Source: an uncultured Veillonella sp. (GTDB lineage: Bacteria > Bacillota > Negativicutes > Veillonellales > Veillonellaceae). From it: a DNA stretch of 9,398 bases. Location of the stretch: the NCBI GenBank assembly GCA_900549845.1, contig URPT01000057.1, positions 1-9,398 of the forward strand. Direction: 5' to 3'. Both the position numbers and the translations under genes were made by a program. Shown here piece by piece: positions 1 to 6,663 of this stretch. The notes beneath the pieces are model-generated. The model worked only from the letters and a program-made list of their open reading frames with translations, made no database searches and had not been told where the DNA came from. The first letter of the stretch is position 1, and the number at the start of each line of letters is the position of its first letter.

Positions 1-95
1 TCGGCCAACTCGTTTCGTTTTAAAATCAGCTTTTCCTGTTCCTGTCTCATTTTTTCTAATATAAATTTTTCTATTTTATCAGCTATCATACTCAT
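1..95 (-). CDS. ctsR: CtsR-like heat-shock repressor, N-terminal fragment (runs off left edge)
   Basis: Only the first 31 codons are in the window. The peptide begins MSMIADKIEKF and continues with a charged helix ending in LKRNELA. This resembles the start of CtsR, where an ISDIIE-type helix is followed by a KRSELA-type segment leading into the winged helix-turn-helix. In other Firmicutes, CtsR represses clp protease/chaperone genes by binding tandem GTCAAA-type sites. The start is ATG at 95, preceded by AAAGAGG (104-110) at good spacing; a second ATG lies two codons later. A strong promoter lies upstream at 159-187 and is overlapped by GTCAAA-type half-sites, which supports the identification and suggests autoregulation. 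The DNA-binding core and C-terminus lie outside the window, so the call rests on the N-terminal resemblance plus the operator-like DNA. Another small helical DNA-binding protein cannot be excluded. Confidence 0.68.
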   Translation of the reverse strand, partial: MSMIADKIEKFILEKMRQEQEKLILKRNELA

Positions 96-130
96 AAAAA
101 ACACCTCTTTAACATTTTATTTAATATATT

Positions 131-222
131 TTTGACTATTTGCTTTTTACATATATCTATTATATTTGACTTTTTGACTTTAGTCAATATAAAGGTCAAA
201 TTTCTATACTATTTTTTTGACC
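131..222. promoter_or_regulatory. Cluster of six GTCAAA-type half-sites (candidate CtsR operator region)
   Basis: Six copies of the heptamer (A/G)GTCAAA or its complement occur in 92 bp: TTTGACT at 131-137, 165-171 and 173-179, AGTCAA at 182-187 (next base T), GGTCAAA at 194-200, and TTTGACC at 216-222. The last two form a 10-bp perfect inverted repeat, AAAGGTCAAA (191-200) and TTTGACCTTT (216-225). The heptamer matches the known CtsR half-site. However, the canonical CtsR operator has two direct heptamers separated by 3 bp, whereas the closest pair here is separated by 1 bp. CtsR binding is therefore an inference. Confidence 0.6.
159..187 (-). promoter_or_regulatory. Sigma-A promoter for the ctsR-like gene
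   Basis: On the minus strand, a -35 TTGACT (182-187) and a perfect -10 TATAAT (159-164) are separated by exactly 17 bases. The predicted start is near 152, giving a leader of about 57 nt. The spacer is filled by two copies of AGTCAAA with one base between them, and the -35 hexamer is itself part of an inverted copy. A repressor bound to these sites would block RNA polymerase. Confidence 0.85.
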
Positions 223-243
223 TTTTAATACATTCTCCTTTGA

Positions 244-273
244 TTGGACTTAATCATAAATTCTAGGTATAAT
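244..273 (+). promoter_or_regulatory. Promoter for the SpeD-like gene
   Basis: A perfect -10 TATAAT (268-273) has a weak -35 TTGGAC (244-249) 18 bases upstream. The predicted transcription start is near 280. This lies downstream of the in-frame ATG at 276, so that ATG cannot be the translation start. The GGTCAAA/TTTGACC inverted repeat ends about 20 bases upstream of the -35. Confidence 0.65.
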
Positions 274-308
274 AAATGAGATATATTTTTATGAAAGAAG
301 GTGTTGTT

Positions 309-815
309 ATGGCAGAAGCATTAGGACAAGAACTGTTAATTGATTTATATTCCTGCGATGAAGATGCAATTTCATCCGCTACAGCTGTACAAGAAAGTGT
401 AGCAACTGCATTTGATTTAGCTGACCTTGATGTTGATGAAATCAGTTGTCAAGTTATGGACGAGGAGATCGCCCTCCTATCTGTTGCACCAGGCTTTCAC
501 TTTACATTGCACACATATCCTGCTCTAGGCTATGTGGCTGTTGATTTGTATTCTTTTGAGCAATCCTTACCGCTTACATTGATTATGAAAGCATTACGTA
601 AGTCTTTCAGAGCTGAAAAGGTAAAAGCAACAAGTGTACAACGTGGCGACTTTGGTAACGAGCGTGATATGAAGCCACGTCGCAAAACTAAGATTACTAC
701 ACTTGGTCGTGTTTCTCGCACGCGTATCCAATTAAAACAAACAGGTGGCAAGTTGAAAAAACAAAGTGCTAAGGTTATCAAAACGTTAGCTAAAAAAAGC
801 GGCCTAAAAAAATAA
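309..815 (+). CDS. Degenerate S-adenosylmethionine decarboxylase (SpeD) homologue with basic tail
   Basis: This 168-residue protein has the bacterial class 1 AdoMet decarboxylase fold in its first ~115 residues: the N-terminal strand with the conserved YxCD motif (YSCD, 14-17), a long helix, then HFTLHTYPALGYVAVDLY (64-81). Active members cleave themselves at a serine in an SESHLTIH context to form a pyruvoyl cofactor; here the aligned residues are PGFHFTLH, with Phe63 in place of that serine. The catalytic cysteine of the usual TCG motif is also Phe (83). The second histidine (68) remains. The protein should be unable to self-process or decarboxylate AdoMet. Residues 122-168 hold 18 Lys/Arg and no Asp/Glu, suggesting RNA, DNA or polyanion binding. 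ATG 309 is chosen because GAAGG (297-301) lies 7 bases upstream, whereas ATG 276 precedes the predicted transcript start. It is divergent from the ctsR-like gene. A regulatory or nucleic-acid-binding pseudoenzyme is my inference. Confidence 0.72.
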   Translation: MAEALGQELLIDLYSCDEDAISSATAVQESVATAFDLADLDVDEISCQVMDEEIALLSVAPGFHFTLHTYPALGYVAVDLYSFEQSLPLTLIMKALRKSFRAEKVKATSVQRGDFGNERDMKPRRKTKITTLGRVSRTRIQLKQTGGKLKKQSAKVIKTLAKKSGLKK

Positions 816-818
816 CAC

Positions 819-850
819 AAAAGGACTAACCTATAGGTTAGTCCTTTTTT
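819..850 (+). terminator. Intrinsic terminator of the SpeD-like gene
   Basis: A perfect 13-bp stem (819-831 with 836-848) closes a TATA loop and runs into six T residues ending at 850, starting 4 bases after the stop codon. The minus strand also has T-rich sequence after the stem, so it may work in both directions. Confidence 0.93.
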
Positions 851-861
851 AGATAGATGCC

Positions 862-892
862 AAAAGGCTAGAGGAAATTCCTCTAGCCTTTT
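862..892 (-). terminator. Intrinsic terminator of the suf-HAD operon
   Basis: A perfect 13-bp stem, AAAAGGCTAGAGG (862-874) with CCTCTAGCCTTTT (880-892), closes a 5-base loop. It lies 26 bases beyond the HAD stop on the minus strand and is followed there by a short TTTT run. It is near-symmetric and could stop transcription from either side. With the hairpin at 819-850 it separates the two convergent units. Confidence 0.85.
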
Positions 893-918
893 AAAGTTGA
901 TATTTTATTTATAATAGA

Positions 919-1602
919 TTATCTACGAACCATCATTTCTTCAAGGTCCAGAACATCAGCAATTTCATCAACGTCATCACAAATATATTCTGCATCAGCT
1001 TCTTTTAGTTCAGCTTCTGTACCATAACCATAGGTAACACCAATAGAGATACAGCCAAGTTCATTAGCTGCCTCTACATCATACTTACGATCCCCAACCA
1101 TAAAGGCCAAACGTCGACCGTTATCATCGGTTAATGGATTACCACAAAGGGTAAGAGCCTTTTCAAGAATCTCTTTCTTGTGCAATAAACCAGCTTCATA
1201 ATTGGCACCAACAATGACATCAAAGTATGGTGTCAATTCAAAGTGGTCTAGAATATCTTTAGCATAATGTTCTGGTTTTGCAGTCGCTACAGCTATAGTA
1301 TATTGTTCAGTTGTACATTTAGCTAATAAGTCTACGATATTCGGATATACTTTATTTTCAAATTTACCGATGGTACCATACCGTTCCCGGAATTTAAAGT
1401 ATGTTTCTTCCGCTTGCTCAAAGGTCATACCACAATGTTCTTGAAACGCATCTACCAATGGTGGTCCTAAGAATAATTGTAGTGTTTCTTCATCAGGTAC
1501 ATCATAACCAAAATGTTCCAATGCAAATTTAATGCTTTTAAGAATACCTTCTTGAGAATCCGTTAAAGTTCCATCTAAATCAAATAATATCGTTTTCTTC
1601 AT
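919..1602 (-). CDS. HAD-superfamily phosphatase, phosphoglycolate phosphatase-like, last gene of the suf operon
   Basis: This 227-residue cytoplasmic hydrolase has all four haloacid dehalogenase motifs: motif I FDLDGTLTDS (7-16) with nucleophile Asp8 and acid/base Asp10, motif II VATAKP with Thr107, motif III lysine at HKK (141-143), and motif IV MVGDRKYD with Asp171 and Asp175 for Mg2+. The helical cap between motifs I and II (about 17-85) places it in subfamily IA, alongside Gph and PpaX. The physiological substrate cannot be read from sequence; phosphoglycolate, pyrophosphate and nucleotide or sugar phosphates are all possible. Its ATG lies one base after the sufU stop with only a weak AAAGAAA ribosome site, so translation is probably coupled to sufU. 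A terminator follows at 862-892, so it appears to be a genuine last member of the suf operon rather than a separate unit. Confidence 0.88.
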   Translation of the reverse strand: MKKTILFDLDGTLTDSQEGILKSIKFALEHFGYDVPDEETLQLFLGPPLVDAFQEHCGMTFEQAEETYFKFRERYGTIGKFENKVYPNIVDLLAKCTTEQYTIAVATAKPEHYAKDILDHFELTPYFDVIVGANYEAGLLHKKEILEKALTLCGNPLTDDNGRRLAFMVGDRKYDVEAANELGCISIGVTYGYGTEAELKEADAEYICDDVDEIADVLDLEEMMVRR

Positions 1603-1603
1603 A

Positions 1604-2029
1604 TTATTTCTTTAAAGCCTCTTTCAATGTATGCCATGCAAGAACTGCACATTTAACACGTGCTGGCATGTTAGAAATATTTTGTAATGCCATAGCATCT
1701 TCTAATTCTTCTAACTCATTTTCATCGGTAATCTCTTTTTTGATCATACCTAAGAAAATTTCTACCAAACGAAGAGCTTCCTCAACGGATTTGCCCTTGA
1801 TGATATCAATCATCATAGATGCAGATGCTTGACTGATAGCACAACCAGAGCCTGTATAAGCAGCATCTTTAATAATGCCATCTTCCACATTGAGTTGCAA
1901 TGTTAGGTCATCACCACAACTTGGGTTATGGCCATGCTCAGAATTTGTAAAATGAGCTAATTCATGTTTATTACGCTTATCTTGGTTATGTTCCAAAATA
2001 AGTTCCGTATATAATTGATCCATTTCCAT
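1604..2029 (-). CDS. sufU: SufU, zinc-dependent sulfur acceptor for SufS
   Basis: This 141-residue protein is an IscU/NifU-like fold of the Firmicute SufU type. The conserved ligand set is present: Cys38 in NPSCGD, Asp40, Cys63 in GSGCAISQASASMM, and Cys127 in PARVKCAVLAW. As in SufU, and unlike IscU, about 20 extra residues lie between the second and third cysteines, and the IscU HC pair is missing. SufU family proteins bind zinc and take persulfide sulfur from SufS by zinc-ligand exchange, then pass it to the SufBCD scaffold. The start ATG at 2029 has AGGAG 11 bases upstream, overlapping the sufS stop; an ATG two codons later is an alternative that gives MDQLYTEL. There are 14 bases between sufS and sufU. 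Confidence 0.95.
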   Translation of the reverse strand: MEMDQLYTELILEHNQDKRNKHELAHFTNSEHGHNPSCGDDLTLQLNVEDGIIKDAAYTGSGCAISQASASMMIDIIKGKSVEEALRLVEIFLGMIKKEITDENELEELEDAMALQNISNMPARVKCAVLAWHTLKEALKK

Positions 2030-2043
2030 TGATGGTAAATCTC

Positions 2044-3273
2044 CTAATCTTTAAAACCCATTACTGAACGAACTGTCTTTAATACTTCAAGGAAAGCATC
2101 TAAATCTTCCTTACGAGTATATAAATACATACTTAGACGAGTGGATGCAGATACGTTGTAGAATGCACCTAATGGTTGTGCACAGTGGTGACCAGAACGA
2201 ACGCAAATACCTTTAGAATCTAAAATTGTAGCTACGTCATGAGGATGTACATCATCTACTGTGAATGCAATTACGCCATGTTTTTCCTTAGGATTTTGGG
2301 ATCCAATTACGTGAACGTGTGGCAATGCAACAATCTTAGGAAGAATATATGCTACTAGTTCCTCTTCATAGGCTTCAATAGCATCCATGCCAAAGGATTC
2401 TAAATAATCAATAGCTGCATGTAAGGAAACGGCACCATCAGCATTTGGAGTACCAGCTTCGAACTTGTATGGAAGTTCATTAAATGTAGCTGTTTGTTCT
2501 TTTACATATTCAATCATGTCCCCACCCAATAAGAATGGAGGCATAGCTTCTAATAATTCACGTTTACCATAGAGTACACCAATACCTTGGGATGCACACA
2601 TTTTATGGCCAGAGAATACGAAGAAATCGCAGTCTAATGCTTGAACGTCAATTTTTTTATGAGGTGTAGATTGAGCACCATCTAGAACTACTATAGCACC
2701 TACGGAGTGTGCTTTTTCAGTTAATTCTTTAACAGGGAACTCCATACCAAGTACATTACTAACATGTGCGAAGGCAACAATTTTAGTGGATTCATCAATT
2801 TTATCGATTTCTCCATCTTTTAAATGGCCATGTTCATCAAGGTACATATATTCTAAGGTTGCCCCTGTTTGTTCTGCTACATATTGCCATGTTACAAGAT
2901 TCGCATGATGTTCAGCAACAGTAATGACAATCTTGTCACCTTTTTTCACATTATGAAGACCATAGCTGTGGGCAATCAAGTTCATAGATTCCGTACTATT
3001 ACGTGTAAACACGACTTCTTCACGTTCGCGAGCATTGATAAATTCAACTACGCGATCCCGTGCATTTTCATAGTCTTCAGATGCTTCAATAGCCAAAATA
3101 TGAGAACCACGATGTGGATTACCATTACGTTGTGTCATATGTTCCACAACACGGTCAATTACGGACTGTGGAATTTGTGCAGTAGCACCGCTATCTAAAT
3201 AGATAACGCGGTGCCCATTATGCTCTTTATGTAATATAGGAAAGTCTTTGTATGCTTCTGCAATTGGTCTCAT
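2044..3273 (-). CDS. sufS: SufS cysteine desulfurase
   Basis: This PLP-dependent group II cysteine desulfurase (409 residues, normal family length) converts L-cysteine to alanine and delivers persulfide sulfur for Fe-S cluster assembly. Visible landmarks are the AEHHAN motif with the ring-stacking His (122-123), LDGAQS with Asp198 and Gln201 binding PLP, SGHKMCAS with the Schiff-base Lys224, the GGDMI segment (250-254), and the catalytic-loop Cys364 in RSGHHCAQPLG. The STRLS arginine (378) would bind the substrate carboxylate. The VHPHD segment (342-346) matches the region where B. subtilis SufS uses a histidine to capture zinc from SufU, consistent with sufU being the next gene. AGAGG precedes the ATG; sufD ends 12 bases upstream. 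Confidence 0.97.
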   Translation of the reverse strand: MRPIAEAYKDFPILHKEHNGHRVIYLDSGATAQIPQSVIDRVVEHMTQRNGNPHRGSHILAIEASEDYENARDRVVEFINAREREEVVFTRNSTESMNLIAHSYGLHNVKKGDKIVITVAEHHANLVTWQYVAEQTGATLEYMYLDEHGHLKDGEIDKIDESTKIVAFAHVSNVLGMEFPVKELTEKAHSVGAIVVLDGAQSTPHKKIDVQALDCDFFVFSGHKMCASQGIGVLYGKRELLEAMPPFLLGGDMIEYVKEQTATFNELPYKFEAGTPNADGAVSLHAAIDYLESFGMDAIEAYEEELVAYILPKIVALPHVHVIGSQNPKEKHGVIAFTVDDVHPHDVATILDSKGICVRSGHHCAQPLGAFYNVSASTRLSMYLYTRKEDLDAFLEVLKTVRSVMGFKD

Positions 3274-3285
3274 AAAAACGCCTCT

Positions 3286-4332
3286 TTAAATTTTATTACG
3301 TACAGCTGCTAATGCTGCTTCTTCAATCGTTTCATCACCAATGCGATCAATAATAGGTCGAATCATAGATTCAACAATAATATGTTTTGCTTCTACTTCA
3401 CTAAAGCCACGGCTCATGATGTAGAACAATTTATTATGATCAATTTGGCCTGCACTTGCTGCATGGTTACCAACTACATTATCTTCTTTACACAATAATA
3501 GTGGCAAGGAGATAGATTTTACAGTAGGGTCTAACAACAAGCAAGTATCTTCTTCCGCGCCTTCAGCTGCAGTTGCACCATGAAGGAAATCAAGGGTACC
3601 ACGGAAGGATTTTTTAGAATTACCGCTAAGAGCACCTAAGGTGTGAATATCACTGTAGGACTTTTTACCACCATGACTCATAACCATAGAAATATCAAAT
3701 TTTTGCTCTTTATTACCAAGATAAGCAATGTCATGAATCATACGAGATTCTTGACCTACTAAATCGTGATAGTAATTCAAGATGTTTTCACTACCACCAA
3801 TTTCAATATTGATGTATTCTACATCTGCTTTATCTTCTAATTTAGTGTATCGATGCTCGATATGTTGTACATGTTCAGGTAAAAGATTTACCTTTTTCAC
3901 TACAACTTTACCAGCTTCTTTAACATCGTATTCGTTTAAATAGCTAACATTTGTCAATGTATCGCCAGAACCAGTTACATAGAATTGCACTTCTAATTCA
4001 GCACCTTCACCAACGATAAATTGGAAACGGTTCGCCACACGAGCATTAGCATCAATGCGGATACCTACTACCTCTTTTGCTTTAGCAGGTACATTGATAG
4101 CATAGCCTTCCGCTTTTTCCACTAATTCTAGAACAGCTTCTTTATTGGCACCTTCATAATTACCATCTAGTAATGCTGTACCAGTAGGTAATGGTGAAAG
4201 AATATTTTGATTCGCTTCTACAGCGATGGATTGTACCGCTGCATCTTCTCCAGCTAGAGAGCTTACAGTATGATTAACGCGCAACCATCTGAATGTCGGT
4301 CTAGGGAGTTCATTAAATAGTAATTCGCTCAT
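3286..4332 (-). CDS. sufD: SufD, scaffold subunit of the SufBCD complex
   Basis: This 348-residue protein has the right-handed beta-helix core shared by SufB and SufD and the C-terminal helical domain that docks on SufC. The family landmark GNHAASAGQID (288-298) contains His290, which corresponds to the SufD histidine implicated in cluster assembly at the SufB-SufD interface (E. coli His360). It is followed by the LFYIMSRGFSEVEAK segment (302-316). At 348 residues it is clearly shorter than E. coli SufD (about 420), with a compact N-terminal region. The stop of sufB lies 9 bases upstream, and AAGGAGG gives a very strong ribosome site for the ATG at 4332. SufD forms the SufBC2D complex with the neighbouring gene products. 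Confidence 0.95.
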   Translation of the reverse strand: MSELLFNELPRPTFRWLRVNHTVSSLAGEDAAVQSIAVEANQNILSPLPTGTALLDGNYEGANKEAVLELVEKAEGYAINVPAKAKEVVGIRIDANARVANRFQFIVGEGAELEVQFYVTGSGDTLTNVSYLNEYDVKEAGKVVVKKVNLLPEHVQHIEHRYTKLEDKADVEYINIEIGGSENILNYYHDLVGQESRMIHDIAYLGNKEQKFDISMVMSHGGKKSYSDIHTLGALSGNSKKSFRGTLDFLHGATAAEGAEEDTCLLLDPTVKSISLPLLLCKEDNVVGNHAASAGQIDHNKLFYIMSRGFSEVEAKHIIVESMIRPIIDRIGDETIEEAALAAVRNKI

Positions 4333-4341
4333 AATTCCTCC

Positions 4342-5751
4342 TTAACCGATAGAACCTTCTAATTCAAGATTGATTAGATTGTTCATTTCTACTGCATATT
4401 CAAGTGGCAATTCTTTAGAGATTGGCTCTACGAAACCACGAACAAGCATAGCGCGAGCTTCTTCTTCGCTGATACCACGAGTCATGAGGTAGAAAATTGC
4501 TTCATCGGAAATACGACCGATTTTTGCTTCATGACCTAAGTCTACATTATCGTTTTCTACGATAATTGCTGGGATTGTATCAGATTGAGACTCAGCATCA
4601 AGCATCAAGGATTCACAAGAAACTGTTGCTTTAGAATGTTCAGCTTTAGGACCAATTTTCAAAAGGCCACGATAAATTGCAGCGCCACCGGATTTAGAGA
4701 TGGATTTAGAGTTTACATTACTTGTTGTATATGGTGCATTATGTACCACTTTACAACCTGTATCAAGGAATTGGCCTTCACCAGCGAATGTTACACCTGT
4801 AAATTCAGCATGTGCACCTTCACCGTTAAGAATACTCATTGGATACAAGCAGGAAACTTTGGAACCAAAGGAACCAGATACCCATTCGATTGTACCATTT
4901 TTACCTACTACACAACGTTTTGTGTTAAGGTTGTACATGTTCTTGGACCAGTTTTCAATTGTAGAGTAACGCAATGTAGCATTGTCTTTAACGAACAATT
5001 CAACAGCGCCGGCATGAAGGTTAGATACATCATACTTAGGAGCAGAGCAACCTTCGATAAAGTGCAATTTAGCACCTTCTTCTACAATGATCATAGTATG
5101 TTCAAACTGACCAGCACCTGGTGCATTCAAGCGGAAGTAAGATTGCAATGGAATCTCTACTTGTACGCCTGCTGGAACGTATACGAAGGAACCACCAGAC
5201 CAAACTGCACCATGAAGAGCAGCCCATTTATGGTCTGTAGGTGGAATCAAAGTCATCCAGTATTTTTTTACGATTTCTTCATGCTCATGTAATGCTGTTT
5301 CAATATCAGTATAGATAACACCTTGTTTAACAAGATCTTCTTGAATACTGTGGTAAACAACTTCAGAGTCATATTGCGCACCAACACCAGCAAGAGATGT
5401 TTTTTCCGCTTCTGGAATACCTAAGCGGTCAAAAGTGCTTTTAATTTCTTCTGGAACTTCGTCCCAGTTTTCTTTCATATCTACTTTAGGCTTAACATAA
5501 GTATGGATATTAGCCATATCTAAGCCAGAAATATCAGGAATCCAGTTTGGAATCCCCATACGATTGTAGATTTCTAAAGATTTCAAACGGAAGTCAAGCA
5601 TCCATTCAGGTTCATTTTTATTAGACCAAATTTCACGGATAATATCTTCTGTCAAACCGGCATCAGAAATATAAGAATATTCAAAGTCATTCTTAATATC
5701 ATAGACACCACGGTCCATATCCGCGACTTGGGTTTTCTTTCTTTCTTCCAT
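4342..5751 (-). CDS. sufB: SufB, Fe-S cluster scaffold subunit
   Basis: This 469-residue protein is the scaffold on which a cluster is assembled from sulfur delivered by SufS/SufU. The N-terminal helical region (about 1-140) is followed by a beta-helix core with GAVWSGGSFVYVPAGV (181-196) and the C-terminal SufC-docking domain with LGHEAKIGRISDEAIFYLM (405-423). Cys379 in TVSCESLM aligns with the essential E. coli SufB Cys405. Further cysteines at 235, 280, 301 and 333 fit the interior of the beta-helix, where sulfur transfer is proposed. GGAGG overlaps the sufC stop and precedes the ATG by a standard distance, with 8 bases between the genes. Here sufB follows sufC directly, whereas in B. subtilis it is the last suf gene. 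Confidence 0.97.
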   Translation of the reverse strand: MEERKKTQVADMDRGVYDIKNDFEYSYISDAGLTEDIIREIWSNKNEPEWMLDFRLKSLEIYNRMGIPNWIPDISGLDMANIHTYVKPKVDMKENWDEVPEEIKSTFDRLGIPEAEKTSLAGVGAQYDSEVVYHSIQEDLVKQGVIYTDIETALHEHEEIVKKYWMTLIPPTDHKWAALHGAVWSGGSFVYVPAGVQVEIPLQSYFRLNAPGAGQFEHTMIIVEEGAKLHFIEGCSAPKYDVSNLHAGAVELFVKDNATLRYSTIENWSKNMYNLNTKRCVVGKNGTIEWVSGSFGSKVSCLYPMSILNGEGAHAEFTGVTFAGEGQFLDTGCKVVHNAPYTTSNVNSKSISKSGGAAIYRGLLKIGPKAEHSKATVSCESLMLDAESQSDTIPAIIVENDNVDLGHEAKIGRISDEAIFYLMTRGISEEEARAMLVRGFVEPISKELPLEYAVEMNNLINLELEGSIG

Positions 5752-5759
5752 TGTGCCTC

Positions 5760-6503
5760 CTATGCTAATGCTTTGTATGCGTCGTAACCTTTTTCTTCGA
5801 TTTCACGTACAAGAGAAGCATCACCAGTTTTAACGATCTTACCGTTGATCAATACATGAACATAGTCAGGTTTTAATTTTTGCAAGATTTGGTTGTGGTG
5901 AGTGATGATCAATACAGCATTGTCTTCGTTGTGGAAACGTTGTACGCCTTCGGATACGATACGAACTGCGTCTACGTCAAGACCGGAGTCAGTTTCATCA
6001 AGAATAGCCAATTTAGGATTCAAAATGGACATTTGAAGAATTTCATTTTTCTTGCGTTCACCACCGGAGAAACCTTCATTTACATAACGTTGTGCATAGG
6101 ACAAATCAAAGGATAATTCATCCATTTTTTCTTTCAATTCTTTTTTGAAGGATAAGGCACGTACATTTTCACCAGTAATTGTGGATTTAGCTGTACGAAT
6201 GAAGTTTTCTACAGTAATACCAGGAATAGAAATTGGATTTTGGAAGGACATAAAAATACCCGCTTTTGCACGATCGTTTACTGCATCTTCTGTAATATCT
6301 TTACCGTCAAAAATAATGGAGCCGCTGTCTACAGTATATGTAGAGTTACCCATGATAGCATTAGCAAGTGTAGACTTACCTGCACCATTTGTGCCCATTA
6401 CAACGTGAATTTCACCTTTATTAATTGTTAAGTTGATACCTTTCAAGATTTGTTTATCTTCAACGGATACCTTTAAATCTTTTATCTGAAGTAATTCAGC
6501 CAA
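5760..6503 (-). CDS. sufC: SufC, ABC-type ATPase of the SufBCD complex
   Basis: This 247-residue cytoplasmic ABC ATPase drives conformational change in the SufBC2D scaffold. Motifs in order: Walker A GTNGAGKST (37-45), Q-loop Gln88 in MSFQNP, ABC signature FSGGERKKNEI (145-155, the SufC-specific form), Walker B LAILDE (165-170) with Glu170, D-loop SGLD (173-176) and the H-loop in THHNQ (201-205). I place the start at a TTG codon (6503-6501), giving MAELLQIKDL, because AAGGAG (6512-6517) sits about 8 bases upstream. The in-frame GTG at 6512 overlaps that ribosome site and would add only three residues. A second GGAGG (6530-6534) farther upstream has no suitable start codon. It is the first gene of the operon, behind a long leader containing a terminator-like hairpin. 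Confidence 0.96.
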   Translation of the reverse strand: MAELLQIKDLKVSVEDKQILKGINLTINKGEIHVVMGTNGAGKSTLANAIMGNSTYTVDSGSIIFDGKDITEDAVNDRAKAGIFMSFQNPISIPGITVENFIRTAKSTITGENVRALSFKKELKEKMDELSFDLSYAQRYVNEGFSGGERKKNEILQMSILNPKLAILDETDSGLDVDAVRIVSEGVQRFHNEDNAVLIITHHNQILQKLKPDYVHVLINGKIVKTGDASLVREIEEKGYDAYKALA

Positions 6504-6657
6504 AATGTTCACTCCTTTTTATTATGTATCCTCCATATCGAGGCATACAATCGTTATATGTAAAACGTATATACTGACACATATAAAAAGGCGGTACGCA
6601 CTAACGTGAATACCGCCGTAATTCTCGCCAACTTAGCAAGTATGTGCATAACAATCT
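6504..6657 (-). promoter_or_regulatory. Untranslated leader of the suf operon, candidate attenuation region
   Basis: From the predicted start near 6657 to sufC there are about 154 nt of leader. It contains a terminator hairpin (6585-6617). An alternative weaker stem at 6608-6624, pairing GAATTAC with GTATTC around one bulged base, would consume the 5' arm of the terminator. A downstream dyad pairs TTATATGT (6554-6561) with ACATATAA (6579-6586) around the palindrome GTATATAC (6567-6574). No known riboswitch or T-box core was recognised. An attenuation mechanism is inferred from position and pairing only. Confidence 0.5.
6585..6617 (-). terminator. Intrinsic terminator between the suf promoter and sufC
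   Basis: On the minus strand GGCGGTA (6611-6617) pairs with TACCGCC (6590-6596). CAC and GTG pair inside it around a TTAG-side tetraloop, and the hairpin is followed at once by TTTTT (6585-6589). It lies about 40 nt into the predicted suf transcript and about 185 bases past the lysA stop. It could therefore end lysA read-through, act as a suf attenuator, or both. Confidence 0.82.
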
Positions 6658-6663
6658 ACAATT

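Noticed and set aside
276..308. Upstream ATG 276 as start of the SpeD-like protein (11 more residues).
   Set aside because: It lies just after the -10 TATAAT and before the predicted transcription start. It lacks a ribosome site and would add residues ahead of the normal N-terminus of the fold.
4585..5292. Long plus-strand open frame of 235 codons opposite sufB.
   Set aside because: It is antisense to a highly conserved gene, has no ribosome site or recognisable domain, and has a Cys/Phe/Thr-rich composition typical of a reverse-complement shadow.
6530..6534. A second GGAGG in the suf leader as ribosome site of an extra small gene.
   Set aside because: No ATG, GTG or TTG follows at a usable distance before in-frame stops. 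It may be a standby site but is not evidence for a gene.
6554..6649. A 31-codon open frame on the minus strand starting at ATG 6649 and reading through the suf leader terminator (possible leader peptide).
   Set aside because: There is no Shine-Dalgarno sequence before the ATG, and the sequence has no run of regulatory codons such as Cys. It is probably a chance frame.
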